A stretch of DNA of 64,000 nucleotides from Deltaproteobacteria bacterium (GTDB lineage: Bacteria; Myxococcota; XYA12-FULL-58-9). Below, piece by piece: positions 19,907-28,271 of the stretch. The notes beneath the pieces are model-generated. The model did no database searches. It was not told where the DNA came from and saw only the letters and a list, made by a program, of their open reading frames with translations. Both the position numbers and the translations under genes were made by a program. The stretch lies in the NCBI GenBank assembly GCA_016218825.1, contig JACRCV010000069.1, positions 1-64,000 of the forward strand. The letters are read 5' to 3'. Positions within the stretch are counted from its first letter, which is position 1, and each line of letters begins with the position of its first letter.

Positions 19907-20102
19907 GACCCGACGCCAGAATCTCTACTTTCCCGGGGAGATGTTGACCGAGCTGCAGAACGAGGCCCGCCGCCAGGATCGGTCGATCTCGTGGCTGATC
20001 CAGCAGGCCTGGCGGATCGCGCGCAAGGAGCTGCGCCGCATTCCGAGCACCACCGACTACCTGCCGGGCGCCAAGAGCGACGACGGCGAGGCCGAGACCT
20101 AG
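19893..20102 (+). CDS. TIGR04563-family small protein, second paralog
   Basis: 69 residues when started at GTG 19893, which has GGAG at 19882-19885, seven bases upstream; an in-frame ATG at 19878 lacks a clear ribosome-binding site. The core (RQNLYFPGEMLTELQNEARRQDRSISWLIQQAW) aligns without gaps with the preceding protein, so the pair is a tandem duplication. It overlaps the first gene by 14 nt. A copy of the dispersed 3' element begins 16 nt after its stop codon. Confidence 0.8.
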   Translation: MTTAETRRQNLYFPGEMLTELQNEARRQDRSISWLIQQAWRIARKELRRIPSTTDYLPGAKSDDGEAET

Positions 20103-20118
20103 GCCGCCTTCACCTGCA

Positions 20119-20163
20119 TTTGATTCCCGCGCGGTCGATACGGCCGCGCTCCGCCACCGCCGG
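20119..20163 (+). repeat. Dispersed 3' element, copy B (first hairpin only)
   Basis: TTTGATTCCC begins exactly 16 nt after the stop at 20102. It is followed by a 9-bp stem (20129-20137 with 20141-20149) that differs in sequence from copy A yet still pairs, including one U-G wobble when read as plus-strand RNA. Only a short remnant of the C-rich tract follows (CTCCGCCACC), then coding sequence of the convergent lipoprotein gene. Confidence 0.75.
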
Positions 20164-20171
20164 CAGATCGA

Positions 20172-20948
20172 TCAGGGCGGCGTCGTGGTGCAGCTCGGCG
20201 CGAGCTCGATCCGTCCGTCGACGGCCGGCGCGACGCTCCGATCGGTCTGCGCCGAGATGTAGTTCGCCACCACCACGAAGTCGGCGGGGGCGTCGGCGAG
20301 CGGGTGCCGGTTCGTGAGCCACGAGTAGCCGTCGCCACCGGCCGCGAGGAAGCTGTTGGTCGCGACCAGGTAGCGCTGGTCGTCGGCGACCGGTGCCAGC
20401 CCGGTGCCCGGATCGCCGATCTCGATGTTCGTCACCCGCTGGCCCACCTGGTCGCCTTCCGCGGCCGGCTTGGTGCAGTCGGCGCTGAACCTGAGGTGCG
20501 AGACCTGGAGGAACTGTCCCGAAAGCCCCGCCTCGCCCGGATCCGTGAGGTGGGCAACCGAGCGCTCGAGCAGGCGCCGCAGATCCCGGCCGCTGATCTC
20601 GACCTGCGCCACCTCGTTGTCGAAGGGCAACAGCTCGGCCAACCGTCCGAGCCGCACCGGGCCGCGGTCGATCACGTCGGTGAGCCCGCAGCCGCTCCGG
20701 TCGCTGATGGCGCCGGCGTTCACCACCGCGAGCGCGGTGCCCAGCCCGGCGGTGAACGAGAACAACGCGTCGGCCACGAGGTTGCCGACCGGCGCCTCCG
20801 CGGTGCGCAGAAACGTGTGGCGAAGATCGAGGCTCACCTCGGTGCGGCCGACCACCGGGCTCAGATCGACCGGGCAGTCGTTGTTGTACGCCACGCACCC
20901 GGAGAGATGGCAGAGCGCCGCGCCGAGGACGAGGGTCGTGGTTCTCAT
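20172..20948 (-). CDS. Lipoprotein consisting of a lone 5'-nucleotidase C-terminal domain
   Basis: 258 residues. Signal MRTTTLVLGAALCHLSGC gives lipobox LSGC. Residues 30-255 match the substrate-binding C-terminal domain of UshA-like 5'-nucleotidases: an NAGAISD-type motif, GRDLRRLLE, and NSFLAAGGDGYSWL (the conserved FLAxGGDG loop). The N-terminal metallophosphatase domain that carries the dinuclear metal site in UshA is absent here and is not encoded nearby. It may bind nucleotides or act with a separate phosphatase. The ATG overlaps the stop of the TonB-receptor gene by 4 nt. The two Asn-Gly and Gly-Gly-Asp loops are intact. Confidence 0.85.
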   Translation of the reverse strand: MRTTTLVLGAALCHLSGCVAYNNDCPVDLSPVVGRTEVSLDLRHTFLRTAEAPVGNLVADALFSFTAGLGTALAVVNAGAISDRSGCGLTDVIDRGPVRLGRLAELLPFDNEVAQVEISGRDLRRLLERSVAHLTDPGEAGLSGQFLQVSHLRFSADCTKPAAEGDQVGQRVTNIEIGDPGTGLAPVADDQRYLVATNSFLAAGGDGYSWLTNRHPLADAPADFVVVANYISAQTDRSVAPAVDGRIELAPSCTTTPP

Positions 20949-23431
20949 GGCGCGCCGACCTCCACGGTCGCGAGGATCTGGAAGCCCTCGCGCGGCAGCA
21001 GCTCCGGCATCAGATCCGGGCGTGGCACCGGGTCGCGGCGGTCGTGGTCGAAGAGGTTGTGGATCGCGACCCCGAGGCGGAGCGCGTCCTTGAGCGGCGG
21101 GCTGCGGACCGCCAAGGTGATGTCGGTGTACGCCGGGAGCCGATAGACGCGCAGCCGCTCGACCACGGTGCGGGCGTTGTTGCGGCGCTCGCCGCCGTAG
21201 CGGCCGATGAGGTCGAGGCCGCCGACCATTGGCAGCTCGACGTGCAACCCCAAGACGCCGACGAGCTGGGGCTCGGTCGTCAACAACGTGCCGCGCCCGG
21301 CGCCGCTCTGCTCTCGCAGGCGCTGCCAGGCGCCGCCCAGCGAGACGCGGGATCGTCCACCGAGCGCGAGCCGGATCTCGACGTCGGCCCCGAAGCTGTC
21401 GCACGGCGGGCGGTTGTCGACGCGCGCGAGCTGCGACGCGGGATCGGTCGCGGCGCTGCCGGCCACGCTCGCGATCGCAGCCGCCAGCCGGGCGTACCAG
21501 CCGGAGACCGCCGCCTCGAGCGCCACGTCCGCCGCCGTCGTCCGCGCCTCGACGCCGGCCTCGACCTGATGCCGGGCGCTGGCGTTCAGGTGCGGGTTGC
21601 CGACGAAGCGATCGGCCGCCAACGCCGACGGCAGGCTCGTGGCGCTCTTATCGGTGCGCTCGGCGAAGGTCGGCGGTCGGACGCTGGATCCGTAGAGCGC
21701 CTTCAGCCGCCAGGCGTCGCTCGGGCGGTAGCTGACCCCCACGTGCGGACTCAAGAGCTTGCTCGCCTCGAAGCGCTCCAGGTCGCTGACGTAGGCGGCG
21801 CCGAGCCCGACCGCGACCTCGGTCTTGGAATTCACCGCCCAGTCGTCCGCGATCTGCAGCGCGGCGAGGTTGCGGGCCAACGGCGCGATCGGGGCGCCGA
21901 GCTCGATCTGGCCGAGGCCGCGGGCGGCGCCGGCGCTGTCGACGTTGCGGCGCACCGCCAGGCTGCCGGTCTGACGGCGGGTGGCGAAGACACCGGCCTT
22001 CAGGGTGTGGCCGGCCGCGAGCTTCAGGTCGGTGCGCACGGTCGCGAAGGCCGCCAGCGTCGTGTGGCTCTCGGTCTCGAGGATGCCGGTCTCGAAGGTC
22101 TCCGGCACCCCGTCGCCGTTGCGGTCGCCCCACGCGAAGCCGGCGGGGGTCAGCTGGTAGTTGCGCTCCGCCTGGTGGGCATCGAGGCCGACCGCGGTCG
22201 TCAGCGTCCGGCCGTCGCCGAACGACAGCGCGTGGCGCACCTGCAGCAGCCCGAGCTTGGCGTCGATGGTGCCGCCCGGCCCGTAGGTGTCGACGCGCCC
22301 GACGTACGCGCCGCGATGCTCCCACGCGAAGCGGCCGAGCAGATCGAGCGTGCCGGGGATCAGTCGCGACAGCGAGACCCCGGCGCCGGCGAACAGGCTC
22401 AGGCCGCCGTCACGAGCCGGGCCGGGCGTTTGCGATCTGCCGCTCGCGGTCGAGAACGCGTCGCGGCTGATCGTGGCCTCGGTGCCGTCGTCGGCGTTGA
22501 CGGCCGCGAACCCCGAGAGCACCAGGGGCGCGAAGCGCAGGCCGCCGTGGGCGCTGGCCGCGTAGCTGCCGCGGCGATGGGCGGCGGCGCTCGTCCGGTC
22601 GGAGGCGTGGGTGCCGGCGGCGATCGCCATCCGCTGCGATTCGGCGCCGCCGGTTGCCACTCGAACGCTGCCGGCGACGGCGTCCGCGGCGGCGAGCTCT
22701 CGGCGCGGACCGATCTGCACCTCTACCCGGTGCAGGATCCCGGCCGGCAGATCCCAGAGGGCGCGGCCGTCGTAGGCGTCGTTGACCGGCTGGTCGTCGA
22801 CGAGGAGCGCCACGTCGCCGTCGCCGCCGACGCCGCGGATCGCGACATGCGCAAACCCCGAGAGGTCCCGGGTGACTTCGAGGCCGGGGAAGGTGGCGAG
22901 GACGTCGGCGAGGGTGCGGGCCCCCATGGACGCGATCGCGGTCGCGTCGCGGACCAGCGCGCCCGGCTCGAGAGGCGCAACGGCCGGCGTCGGCGTCGGC
23001 ATCGGCGTCGGCGTCGGCGTCGGGCCGGCGGCGTCGCTGTCGGCCCCGGTCTCGGCCGCGCGCTCGGTGACCGGCACCGACGCCGGATGCAGCTCGGACG
23101 CGAACGCGCTGATCTGGGTCTGGAGGAAGTCGACGGCGACGACGTAGTACTCCACCGCCGGTGCGGTGACCTCCGGACCGGGGATGACGGCGCGATAGTG
23201 GTCGCCTTGTACCAGCTCGAGCTCGCGGTGCCGAAACCGGTCGGCGCCCGCCTTGCGGTAGTAGAGCAGCGCGGTCTCGACCTCACTCGCGCCGAGGATG
23301 TGGCCTTCGATCAAGAGCGGCGCGCCGGCGATGCCGCTCGCCGGGGCGCGGTGGACGAAGGTTACGGGCGGGGTGGCGGCCGGCGCCGCGAGCAGCGCCG
23401 ACGACAAGCTGAGAACCGCGGCGACCAGCAT
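20945..23431 (-). CDS. TonB-dependent outer-membrane receptor with N-terminal Ig-like domain
   Basis: About 828 residues from the ATG that shares one base with the upstream stop. Order: signal peptide (1-16, ALLAAPA region); a beta-sandwich of about 110 residues (PASGIAGAPLLIEGHILG...ALLYYRKAGA...YYVVAVD) resembling an Ig or FN3 module; a Thr-Pro linker of six dipeptides; a plug domain (DVLATFPGLEVTRDLSGFAHVAIRGVGGDGDVALLVDDQPVND); then a 22-strand-type barrel with C-terminal GFQILATVEV. The plug signature RGVGG and the NLFD motif near the end (HNLFDHDRRDPV) are typical. It imports an unknown substrate. It is translationally coupled to both neighbours. Confidence 0.9.
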   Translation of the reverse strand: MLVAAVLSLSSALLAAPAATPPVTFVHRAPASGIAGAPLLIEGHILGASEVETALLYYRKAGADRFRHRELELVQGDHYRAVIPGPEVTAPAVEYYVVAVDFLQTQISAFASELHPASVPVTERAAETGADSDAAGPTPTPTPMPTPTPAVAPLEPGALVRDATAIASMGARTLADVLATFPGLEVTRDLSGFAHVAIRGVGGDGDVALLVDDQPVNDAYDGRALWDLPAGILHRVEVQIGPRRELAAADAVAGSVRVATGGAESQRMAIAAGTHASDRTSAAAHRRGSYAASAHGGLRFAPLVLSGFAAVNADDGTEATISRDAFSTASGRSQTPGPARDGGLSLFAGAGVSLSRLIPGTLDLLGRFAWEHRGAYVGRVDTYGPGGTIDAKLGLLQVRHALSFGDGRTLTTAVGLDAHQAERNYQLTPAGFAWGDRNGDGVPETFETGILETESHTTLAAFATVRTDLKLAAGHTLKAGVFATRRQTGSLAVRRNVDSAGAARGLGQIELGAPIAPLARNLAALQIADDWAVNSKTEVAVGLGAAYVSDLERFEASKLLSPHVGVSYRPSDAWRLKALYGSSVRPPTFAERTDKSATSLPSALAADRFVGNPHLNASARHQVEAGVEARTTAADVALEAAVSGWYARLAAAIASVAGSAATDPASQLARVDNRPPCDSFGADVEIRLALGGRSRVSLGGAWQRLREQSGAGRGTLLTTEPQLVGVLGLHVELPMVGGLDLIGRYGGERRNNARTVVERLRVYRLPAYTDITLAVRSPPLKDALRLGVAIHNLFDHDRRDPVPRPDLMPELLPREGFQILATVEVGAP
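22985..23020 (+). repeat. Hexanucleotide tandem repeat encoding a Thr-Pro linker
   Basis: Six tandem units of CGGCGT (the third is CGGCAT) lie inside the TonB-receptor gene and encode TP dipeptides on the minus strand. Unit loss or gain would keep the frame and change linker length between the Ig-like domain and the plug. Confidence 0.85.
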
Positions 23432-24282
23432 CAGCGCGCGAAGCCGACCTGTCCCTCGAGGGTCTTCTTCAGGGCGAAGCTGCCGGCGCGCAGGTTGCCT
23501 TCGAAGCGATACGGGAACGCGGCGCGGCTCTGGAGCGCGAGCGCCAGGCTCTTGTCTTCCTTGCTCGTGCCTTCGCCGACGACCTTCGACACCTCGAGCT
23601 CGCGCTCGGCGCCGGCGGCGATGCGCTCGCCCTGGGCCACCGTGCCTTCGAACGCCTTGATGTCGGCGACCTCGATCACGTAGTCGAGGCCTTCCACCGG
23701 CAGCGGAAACGGGTTGGGGTTGGTGATCACCAGCGTGAAGGTCAGCTCGACCTTGCTGGCGCTCGAGCCGTAGCGCGCCGCCTGGGGCACGACCGAGATC
23801 TCCGGCTTCTGCGGCGGGAAGATGTCGCCGAACCACTCGGCCTCGTAGTCCTGCGGGCCGGACTCGGTCGCCAGGGTGAAGGTGGCGCTGAGGTTGAAGC
23901 GCAACGCGGTCTTGCCGGCGTGCGCGCTGAGGGCGGCCTCGGTGGTCGCGAGCGGCGCGTCGAGCACGAGCTTGTCGCTGACGTTGCCCTGGGGGGCGAC
24001 GCTCACCTTCGGTTGGGCGCTGCCGGCGACGTCGGGCTCGCCCTCGACCGCGAGCTTGTAGGCGATGCTGGTGACGCTCAGGGTCTTCGCCGCCGGGTTG
24101 CGGACGCTCCACGGGAAGATGAGCTTGACGCCGGCGACGCTCTGCTCGCCGAGCTCGACGTCATAGGTCGTGATCTCGGGCTCGGTGGAGGTCGGGGCCG
24201 CCGGCGCGTGGGCGCAGGTGACGCCGAGGGTGGCGGCGAGTGTCACGAAGAGCGCGCGCGGTCTTGGAGCCGAGAATGCCAT
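23431..24282 (-). CDS. Lipoprotein with two LEA14/WHy-like domains
   Basis: 283 residues; lipoprotein signal ending LGVTC. Two successive LEA_2/WHy-type beta domains follow. The first is residues 35-140 (VELGEQSVAGVKLIFPWSVRNPAAKTLSVTSIAYKLAVEG); the second is 150-275 (KVELTFTLVITNPNPFPLPVEGLDYVIEVADIKAFEGTV), with the characteristic xxNPNPFPL motif. WHy domains in bacteria are small envelope proteins linked to stress or secretion. It is the first gene of the three-gene envelope operon. A GGAGGGC-like sequence precedes the ATG at 24282. Confidence 0.8.
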   Translation of the reverse strand: MAFSAPRPRALFVTLAATLGVTCAHAPAAPTSTEPEITTYDVELGEQSVAGVKLIFPWSVRNPAAKTLSVTSIAYKLAVEGEPDVAGSAQPKVSVAPQGNVSDKLVLDAPLATTEAALSAHAGKTALRFNLSATFTLATESGPQDYEAEWFGDIFPPQKPEISVVPQAARYGSSASKVELTFTLVITNPNPFPLPVEGLDYVIEVADIKAFEGTVAQGERIAAGAERELEVSKVVGEGTSKEDKSLALALQSRAAFPYRFEGNLRAGSFALKKTLEGQVGFAR

Positions 24283-24422
24283 GGGTGCCCTCCCAACAGT
24301 TGACCCCGGTGCGAGCGAGGCTGACGAGACCTCTCGGGCCCGCCCATGACACGATGCGGTGTTCGCCGCAAGAGGGGGGGGGCGCCGCGGCTCAGGGTTG
24401 CGGGCCAGGGCGCCCGGCGGGT

Positions 24423-25244
24423 ATGGTGCGCGCCGTGTTGGCGTCCCTCATCGTCGGACTCTGCGCCACGGTCGGCGCTGACGCCGGCACTCCCTACGAG
24501 GTCAATCCGGCGATCGATCTGTCGCTGACCCTGGGCCTGCTCGCGGTCCCGGCCATCGAGGAGGCGGCGGTGAAGCCGGCACTCGCGGGGGGGCGCAGCT
24601 GCCCGCTCGTCTCCGGTGACACTTACTGCGACAAGGCCGAGCTCAACGCTATCGATCGGACGGTCGTCGGCAACGACTCCAAGACCTGGCGGCGGGTGAG
24701 CGACATCGGGCAGACGACGGCGCTGGCGCTGCCGGTCGTCGCGACGCTGGCCGACGTGTGGCTCGGCGAGAGCCCGACAGCGGTCGCCGACGCCGCGACC
24801 GACGTCCTGGTGATGGCCGAGGCGGTAGCGACGGCGAACTTCGTGACCCACGTGGTCAAGATGGGAGTGCGACGGCCCCGGCCGGTGCAGTACGTCGCCG
24901 GCCGGTCGGCGGGCGGCGTCGAGAATCAGATGTCGTTTCCCTCGGGACACACCACCGCGGCGGCGGCCGGTACCACGGCGTACGCCACGACCTATTGGCT
25001 GCGGCGTCCGGAGTCGGCGTCACGCTTCGCGGTGCTGGCGGCCGGCGTCTCTCTGACGGCGCTCACCGGCTACGGTCGAGTCGGCGGCGGCAAGCACTTC
25101 TACTCCGACGTGGTCGCCGGCGCGATCGTCGGCGCGGTGGCCGGCTTCGTGATTCCGAGCCTGCACCGCCGGGCGCCGGACGTGACGGTGAGCGCGGTGA
25201 CGCTCGAGGGGGGGGCGGCGCTGCGCCTCCTCGCGGTCTTCTGA
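24423..25244 (+). CDS. PAP2-family membrane phosphatase
   Basis: 273 residues from ATG 24423; the frame is open for 61 codons further upstream without support. Hydrophobic N-terminus (1-20), then membrane helices. The PAP2 signature is complete: KMGVRRPRP, SFPSGHTTAAAAG and GYGRVGGGKHFYSDVVAGA, carrying the catalytic His residues. Members dephosphorylate phospholipids or polyprenyl diphosphates such as undecaprenyl-PP. As the first gene of the operon that makes IPP/DMAPP, a polyprenyl-diphosphate role is attractive but inferred. Confidence 0.88.
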   Translation: MVRAVLASLIVGLCATVGADAGTPYEVNPAIDLSLTLGLLAVPAIEEAAVKPALAGGRSCPLVSGDTYCDKAELNAIDRTVVGNDSKTWRRVSDIGQTTALALPVVATLADVWLGESPTAVADAATDVLVMAEAVATANFVTHVVKMGVRRPRPVQYVAGRSAGGVENQMSFPSGHTTAAAAGTTAYATTYWLRRPESASRFAVLAAGVSLTALTGYGRVGGGKHFYSDVVAGAIVGAVAGFVIPSLHRRAPDVTVSAVTLEGGAALRLLAVF

Positions 25245-25264
25245 CCTCCGGCAAAGAGACACTC

Positions 25265-26440
25265 ATGGGCAAACGCATCGCGATGGTCGCCTACACCCAC
25301 TACACCACCGACGCCCGGCCGCGGCGCGCCGCCGAAGCGCTTACCGACCGCGGCGATCAGGTGGACTTCTTCGCGCTCAGCGAGGCCGGCCGGCCGCCGA
25401 CCGAGTCGATACACGGCGTGAACCTGACGCGGCTCGATTTGCCGCGCTATCGCGGCGCCGACGTCTTGCAGTACCTGCGCTCGTACCTGGGTTTCTTCGG
25501 TCGCGCGTTTCTGCGGTTGACCGCGGCGCATCTGCGCGAGCGCTACGACGTGGTCTACGTGCACACGATGCCGGACGCGATGGCGTTCGTCGGTCTGCCG
25601 GCGCGCTTGTCCGGCGCCCGGCTGATCCTCGACGTGCACGACACGATGCCGGAGCTCTACGAGTCGAAGTTCGGGCTGAAGGGCACCCACCCCCTGATCC
25701 GCGCCTTGAAGGTGCAGGAACAGCTGTCGTGCCGGGCGGCGGATCACGTGATCTGCGTCAACGGCCCGCACCAGGCGCTGCTCATCGACCGCGGCGTCGA
25801 TCCGGCGAAGCTGACCGTGGTGATGAACCTGCCGGATCCGCGCATCTTCGGCGGGCCGGTCGCGGCTTCGGATGCCGAGGGTCCCGAGGGACCGCCGCGC
25901 CTGGTGTACCACGGCACCGTCGCCCGGCGTCTGGGCCTGGACCTCGCGGTGCTGGCGTTCGCCGAGGTGCTGCCGGAGTTTCCGCAGGCGCGCTTCGACA
26001 TCTACGGCAGCGGCGACGCCGGTCTGCAGTTGACCAAGGTCATCGCCGAGCTCGGTCTGCAGGCCTCGGTGACCTACAGCAACAAGCACTTCGAGGTCGA
26101 CGCGATCCCGGAGATGGTGCGCAGCGCCACGGTCGGGGTGATCCCGAACCGCGACGATCCGGCGACGCGTTACATGCTGCCGGTGAAGCTCCTCGAGTAC
26201 GTGTACCTCGGCATCCCCACGGTGGCGCCGCGGCTGATGACGATCCAGCACTACTTTGACGAGGAGTCCGTGGCCTATTACAACCCCGGCGATGTCCAGG
26301 GCATGGCGGCGGCGATCAAAGAGGTCTTGGGCTCGAAGGAGCGCCGTAGCGCGCTGCGCCTTGCGGCCGCGGCCTTCGCGCGGGCGCACTCCTGGGACCG
26401 GGTGAAAGACGAGCTGTACGCGGCGGTCGACGGCGACTGA
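25265..26440 (+). CDS. Glycosyltransferase family 4 (GT-B fold)
   Basis: 391 residues, cytoplasmic. The N-terminal Rossmann half (YTHYTTDARPRRAAEAL) is of the acceptor-binding type. The C-terminal half carries the nucleotide-sugar site, including LVYHGTVARRLGLDLAVLAF, FDIYGSGD and the EX7E-like region PEMVRSATVGVIPNRDDPATRYMLPVKLLEYVYLGIPTV. Such enzymes transfer sugars to lipid or glycan acceptors. It lies 20 nt after the PAP2 gene and 25 nt before the dehydrogenase-like gene, so the three probably serve one polysaccharide or glycolipid pathway. Donor and acceptor are unknown. Confidence 0.9.
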   Translation: MGKRIAMVAYTHYTTDARPRRAAEALTDRGDQVDFFALSEAGRPPTESIHGVNLTRLDLPRYRGADVLQYLRSYLGFFGRAFLRLTAAHLRERYDVVYVHTMPDAMAFVGLPARLSGARLILDVHDTMPELYESKFGLKGTHPLIRALKVQEQLSCRAADHVICVNGPHQALLIDRGVDPAKLTVVMNLPDPRIFGGPVAASDAEGPEGPPRLVYHGTVARRLGLDLAVLAFAEVLPEFPQARFDIYGSGDAGLQLTKVIAELGLQASVTYSNKHFEVDAIPEMVRSATVGVIPNRDDPATRYMLPVKLLEYVYLGIPTVAPRLMTIQHYFDEESVAYYNPGDVQGMAAAIKEVLGSKERRSALRLAAAAFARAHSWDRVKDELYAAVDGD

Positions 26441-26465
26441 GCCGAAGGCCGAAAGGACGGTGGTC

Positions 26466-27257
26466 ATGGTGAGCGACGACAAGATCGTGCTGGTGCTGGG
26501 GTTGGGGGAGATCGGGCGGCCGCTCTACGACCTGATCCACAAACAACACCCGAGCACCGTCGGGGTCGACGTGCAGCCGGTCGACGTGACCGCGCCGGTC
26601 GGCCTGATGCTGGTGTGTTACCCCCACGATCTCGCTGGCGGCTTCGTGGCGACCACGGTCGCCTACGCCGAGAAGTACCGGCCCGAGGTCATCGTCATCA
26701 ACAGCACGGTGCGCCCCGGCACGACCGCCCTGATCGAGGCGCAGGCCGGCGTCGCCGCGGTCTACAGCCCGGTGCGCGGCAAGCACGTGCGGATGCACGA
26801 CGACCTCCTGAAGTACCGGAAGTTCGTGGCCGGCAAGAACGGCGCCGCGGTCGAGAGGGCGACGGCGCTGTTCGCGAGCGCCGGCATGAAGGTGGCGACG
26901 ATGCGGACGCCGGAGGCGCTGGAGATCGCCAAGCTCTCCGAGACCACGTACTTCGGCATCCTCCTCGCCTGGGCCCAGGAGCTCGAGCGCTTCGCGCGTG
27001 CGGTGGGCGCCGACTACTTCGACGTCGCGCGCTTCTTCGAGGAGGTCGACTACCTGCCGCGGGTCACCTTCCGGCCGGGGCACATCGGCGGCCACTGCAT
27101 CATGCCGAACATCGCCATCCTCAGGCAGCGCTTCGAGTCCGAGCTCTTGGACGCGATCGTGGCGTCGAACGACCAGAAGGCCGCCGATATCAGGGCGACC
27201 GGCGGCTCGCTTGCCGAGCGCGTGGCGCCGGTGCAGCTCGGGGAGAAGCCGCGCTAG
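26466..27257 (+). CDS. Truncated nucleotide-sugar dehydrogenase-like protein
   Basis: 263 residues; UDP-glucose/GDP-mannose dehydrogenases are usually 400-450. The NAD-binding Rossmann start is intact (VLVLGLGEIGRPLYDLI), the catalytic Lys is in EIAKLSETTYFGILLAWAQEL, and the catalytic Cys is in GHIGGHCIMPN. Part of the first domain (about 60 residues) and the whole third, UDP-binding domain are missing, with no frameshift, because the gene ends cleanly just before mvaD. It could be a compact dehydrogenase for another substrate. GTG 26460 and ATG 26466 are both possible; ATG has the better spacing from GAAAGGA. Confidence 0.75.
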   Translation: MVSDDKIVLVLGLGEIGRPLYDLIHKQHPSTVGVDVQPVDVTAPVGLMLVCYPHDLAGGFVATTVAYAEKYRPEVIVINSTVRPGTTALIEAQAGVAAVYSPVRGKHVRMHDDLLKYRKFVAGKNGAAVERATALFASAGMKVATMRTPEALEIAKLSETTYFGILLAWAQELERFARAVGADYFDVARFFEEVDYLPRVTFRPGHIGGHCIMPNIAILRQRFESELLDAIVASNDQKAADIRATGGSLAERVAPVQLGEKPR

Positions 27258-27287
27258 CGGACCTCTCAGGCTCGCAGCACCGAGAAC

Positions 27288-28271
27288 ATGCGCGCCAAAG
27301 CCAGAGCCTGCGCCAACGTCGCCCTGGTCAAGTACTGGGGCAAGCGCGACGTGACCCACAACCTCCCGGCGGCGCCGTCGGTGTCGCTGACGCTGGCGGC
27401 GCTGACGACCGACACCGAGGTGGTCTTCGACGCCGGCCTCGACGCCGACGTGGTGTCGGTGGACGGCAAGCACGACGCGGGCGACAGCGCGCGGGTCTCC
27501 CGCTTCTTGGACCAGGTGCGCGGTCGGGCCGGCTTCACGACCCGGGCGCGGGTGACCTCGGCAAACACCTTCCCGACCGGCGCCGGCCTCGCGTCGTCGG
27601 CGTCGGGCTTCGCGGCGTTGGCGGTGGCCGCGGCCCGCGCGGCGTCGTTGGCATTGTCGGAGACCGAGCTGTCGATCGTGGCTCGGCTCGGCTCGGGCTC
27701 GGCGCCGCGCTCGCTGTTCGGGGGCTTCGTGGAGATGCGCGCCGGGGTGCGTGCCGACGGCAGTGACGCGGTGGCGCGGCCGATCGCCGCACCGGAGCAC
27801 TGGCCGCTCGAGGTGCTGGTGGTGGTGACCACCGAGGCGAAGAAGGCGGTGGCGTCTGGGGCCGGGATGCAGCGCTCGCGAGAGACCTCGCCGTTCTACC
27901 AGAGCTTCATTCGCGGCAGCGACGACGACGTGAGGGTGGCGCGCCAGTCGATCCTGGGCCGCGACTTCGAGGCGCTCGCGGCGGTGGCGCAGGCGAGCTG
28001 CCTGAAGATGCACGCGGTGATGTTGTCGTCGCGTCCGGCGCTCATCTACTGGAACAGCGCCACCCTGGCGGTGATGCATGCGGTCATGGACCTCCAGCAG
28101 CAGGGTGTGCCGGCGTTCTTCACGATTGACGCCGGGCCGCAGGTGAAGGTGGTCTGCCCGCCGAACGGCGGCGCCAAGGTCGCGGCGGCGTTGGCCGCGG
28201 TGTCGGGGGTCGCGCGGGTGATCCCGACGGCGCTCGGGCCGGCGGCGAGGCTCCTGGAGGACGGGCCGTGA
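27288..28271 (+). CDS. mvaD: Diphosphomevalonate decarboxylase
   Basis: 327-residue GHMP-superfamily enzyme that converts mevalonate 5-diphosphate to IPP with ATP. Diagnostic motifs are NVALVKYWGKRD near the start, PTGAGLASSASGFAAL (ATP loop with catalytic Ser), GSGSAPRSLFGGFVEM, and the catalytic Asp in FTIDAGPQVK. Length fits the family. It lies 30 nt downstream of the dehydrogenase-like gene and overlaps the next kinase by 4 nt (GTGA). Together these genes encode the lower mevalonate pathway. Confidence 0.96.
   Translation: MRAKARACANVALVKYWGKRDVTHNLPAAPSVSLTLAALTTDTEVVFDAGLDADVVSVDGKHDAGDSARVSRFLDQVRGRAGFTTRARVTSANTFPTGAGLASSASGFAALAVAAARAASLALSETELSIVARLGSGSAPRSLFGGFVEMRAGVRADGSDAVARPIAAPEHWPLEVLVVVTTEAKKAVASGAGMQRSRETSPFYQSFIRGSDDDVRVARQSILGRDFEALAAVAQASCLKMHAVMLSSRPALIYWNSATLAVMHAVMDLQQQGVPAFFTIDAGPQVKVVCPPNGGAKVAAALAAVSGVARVIPTALGPAARLLEDGP

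Noticed and set aside
20172-21404. A longer frame extending the 5'-nucleotidase-domain lipoprotein N-terminally into the TonB receptor gene
   Set aside because: The extension is Arg/Ala-rich shadow sequence; the internal ATG at 20948 begins a clear lipoprotein signal and overlaps the receptor stop.
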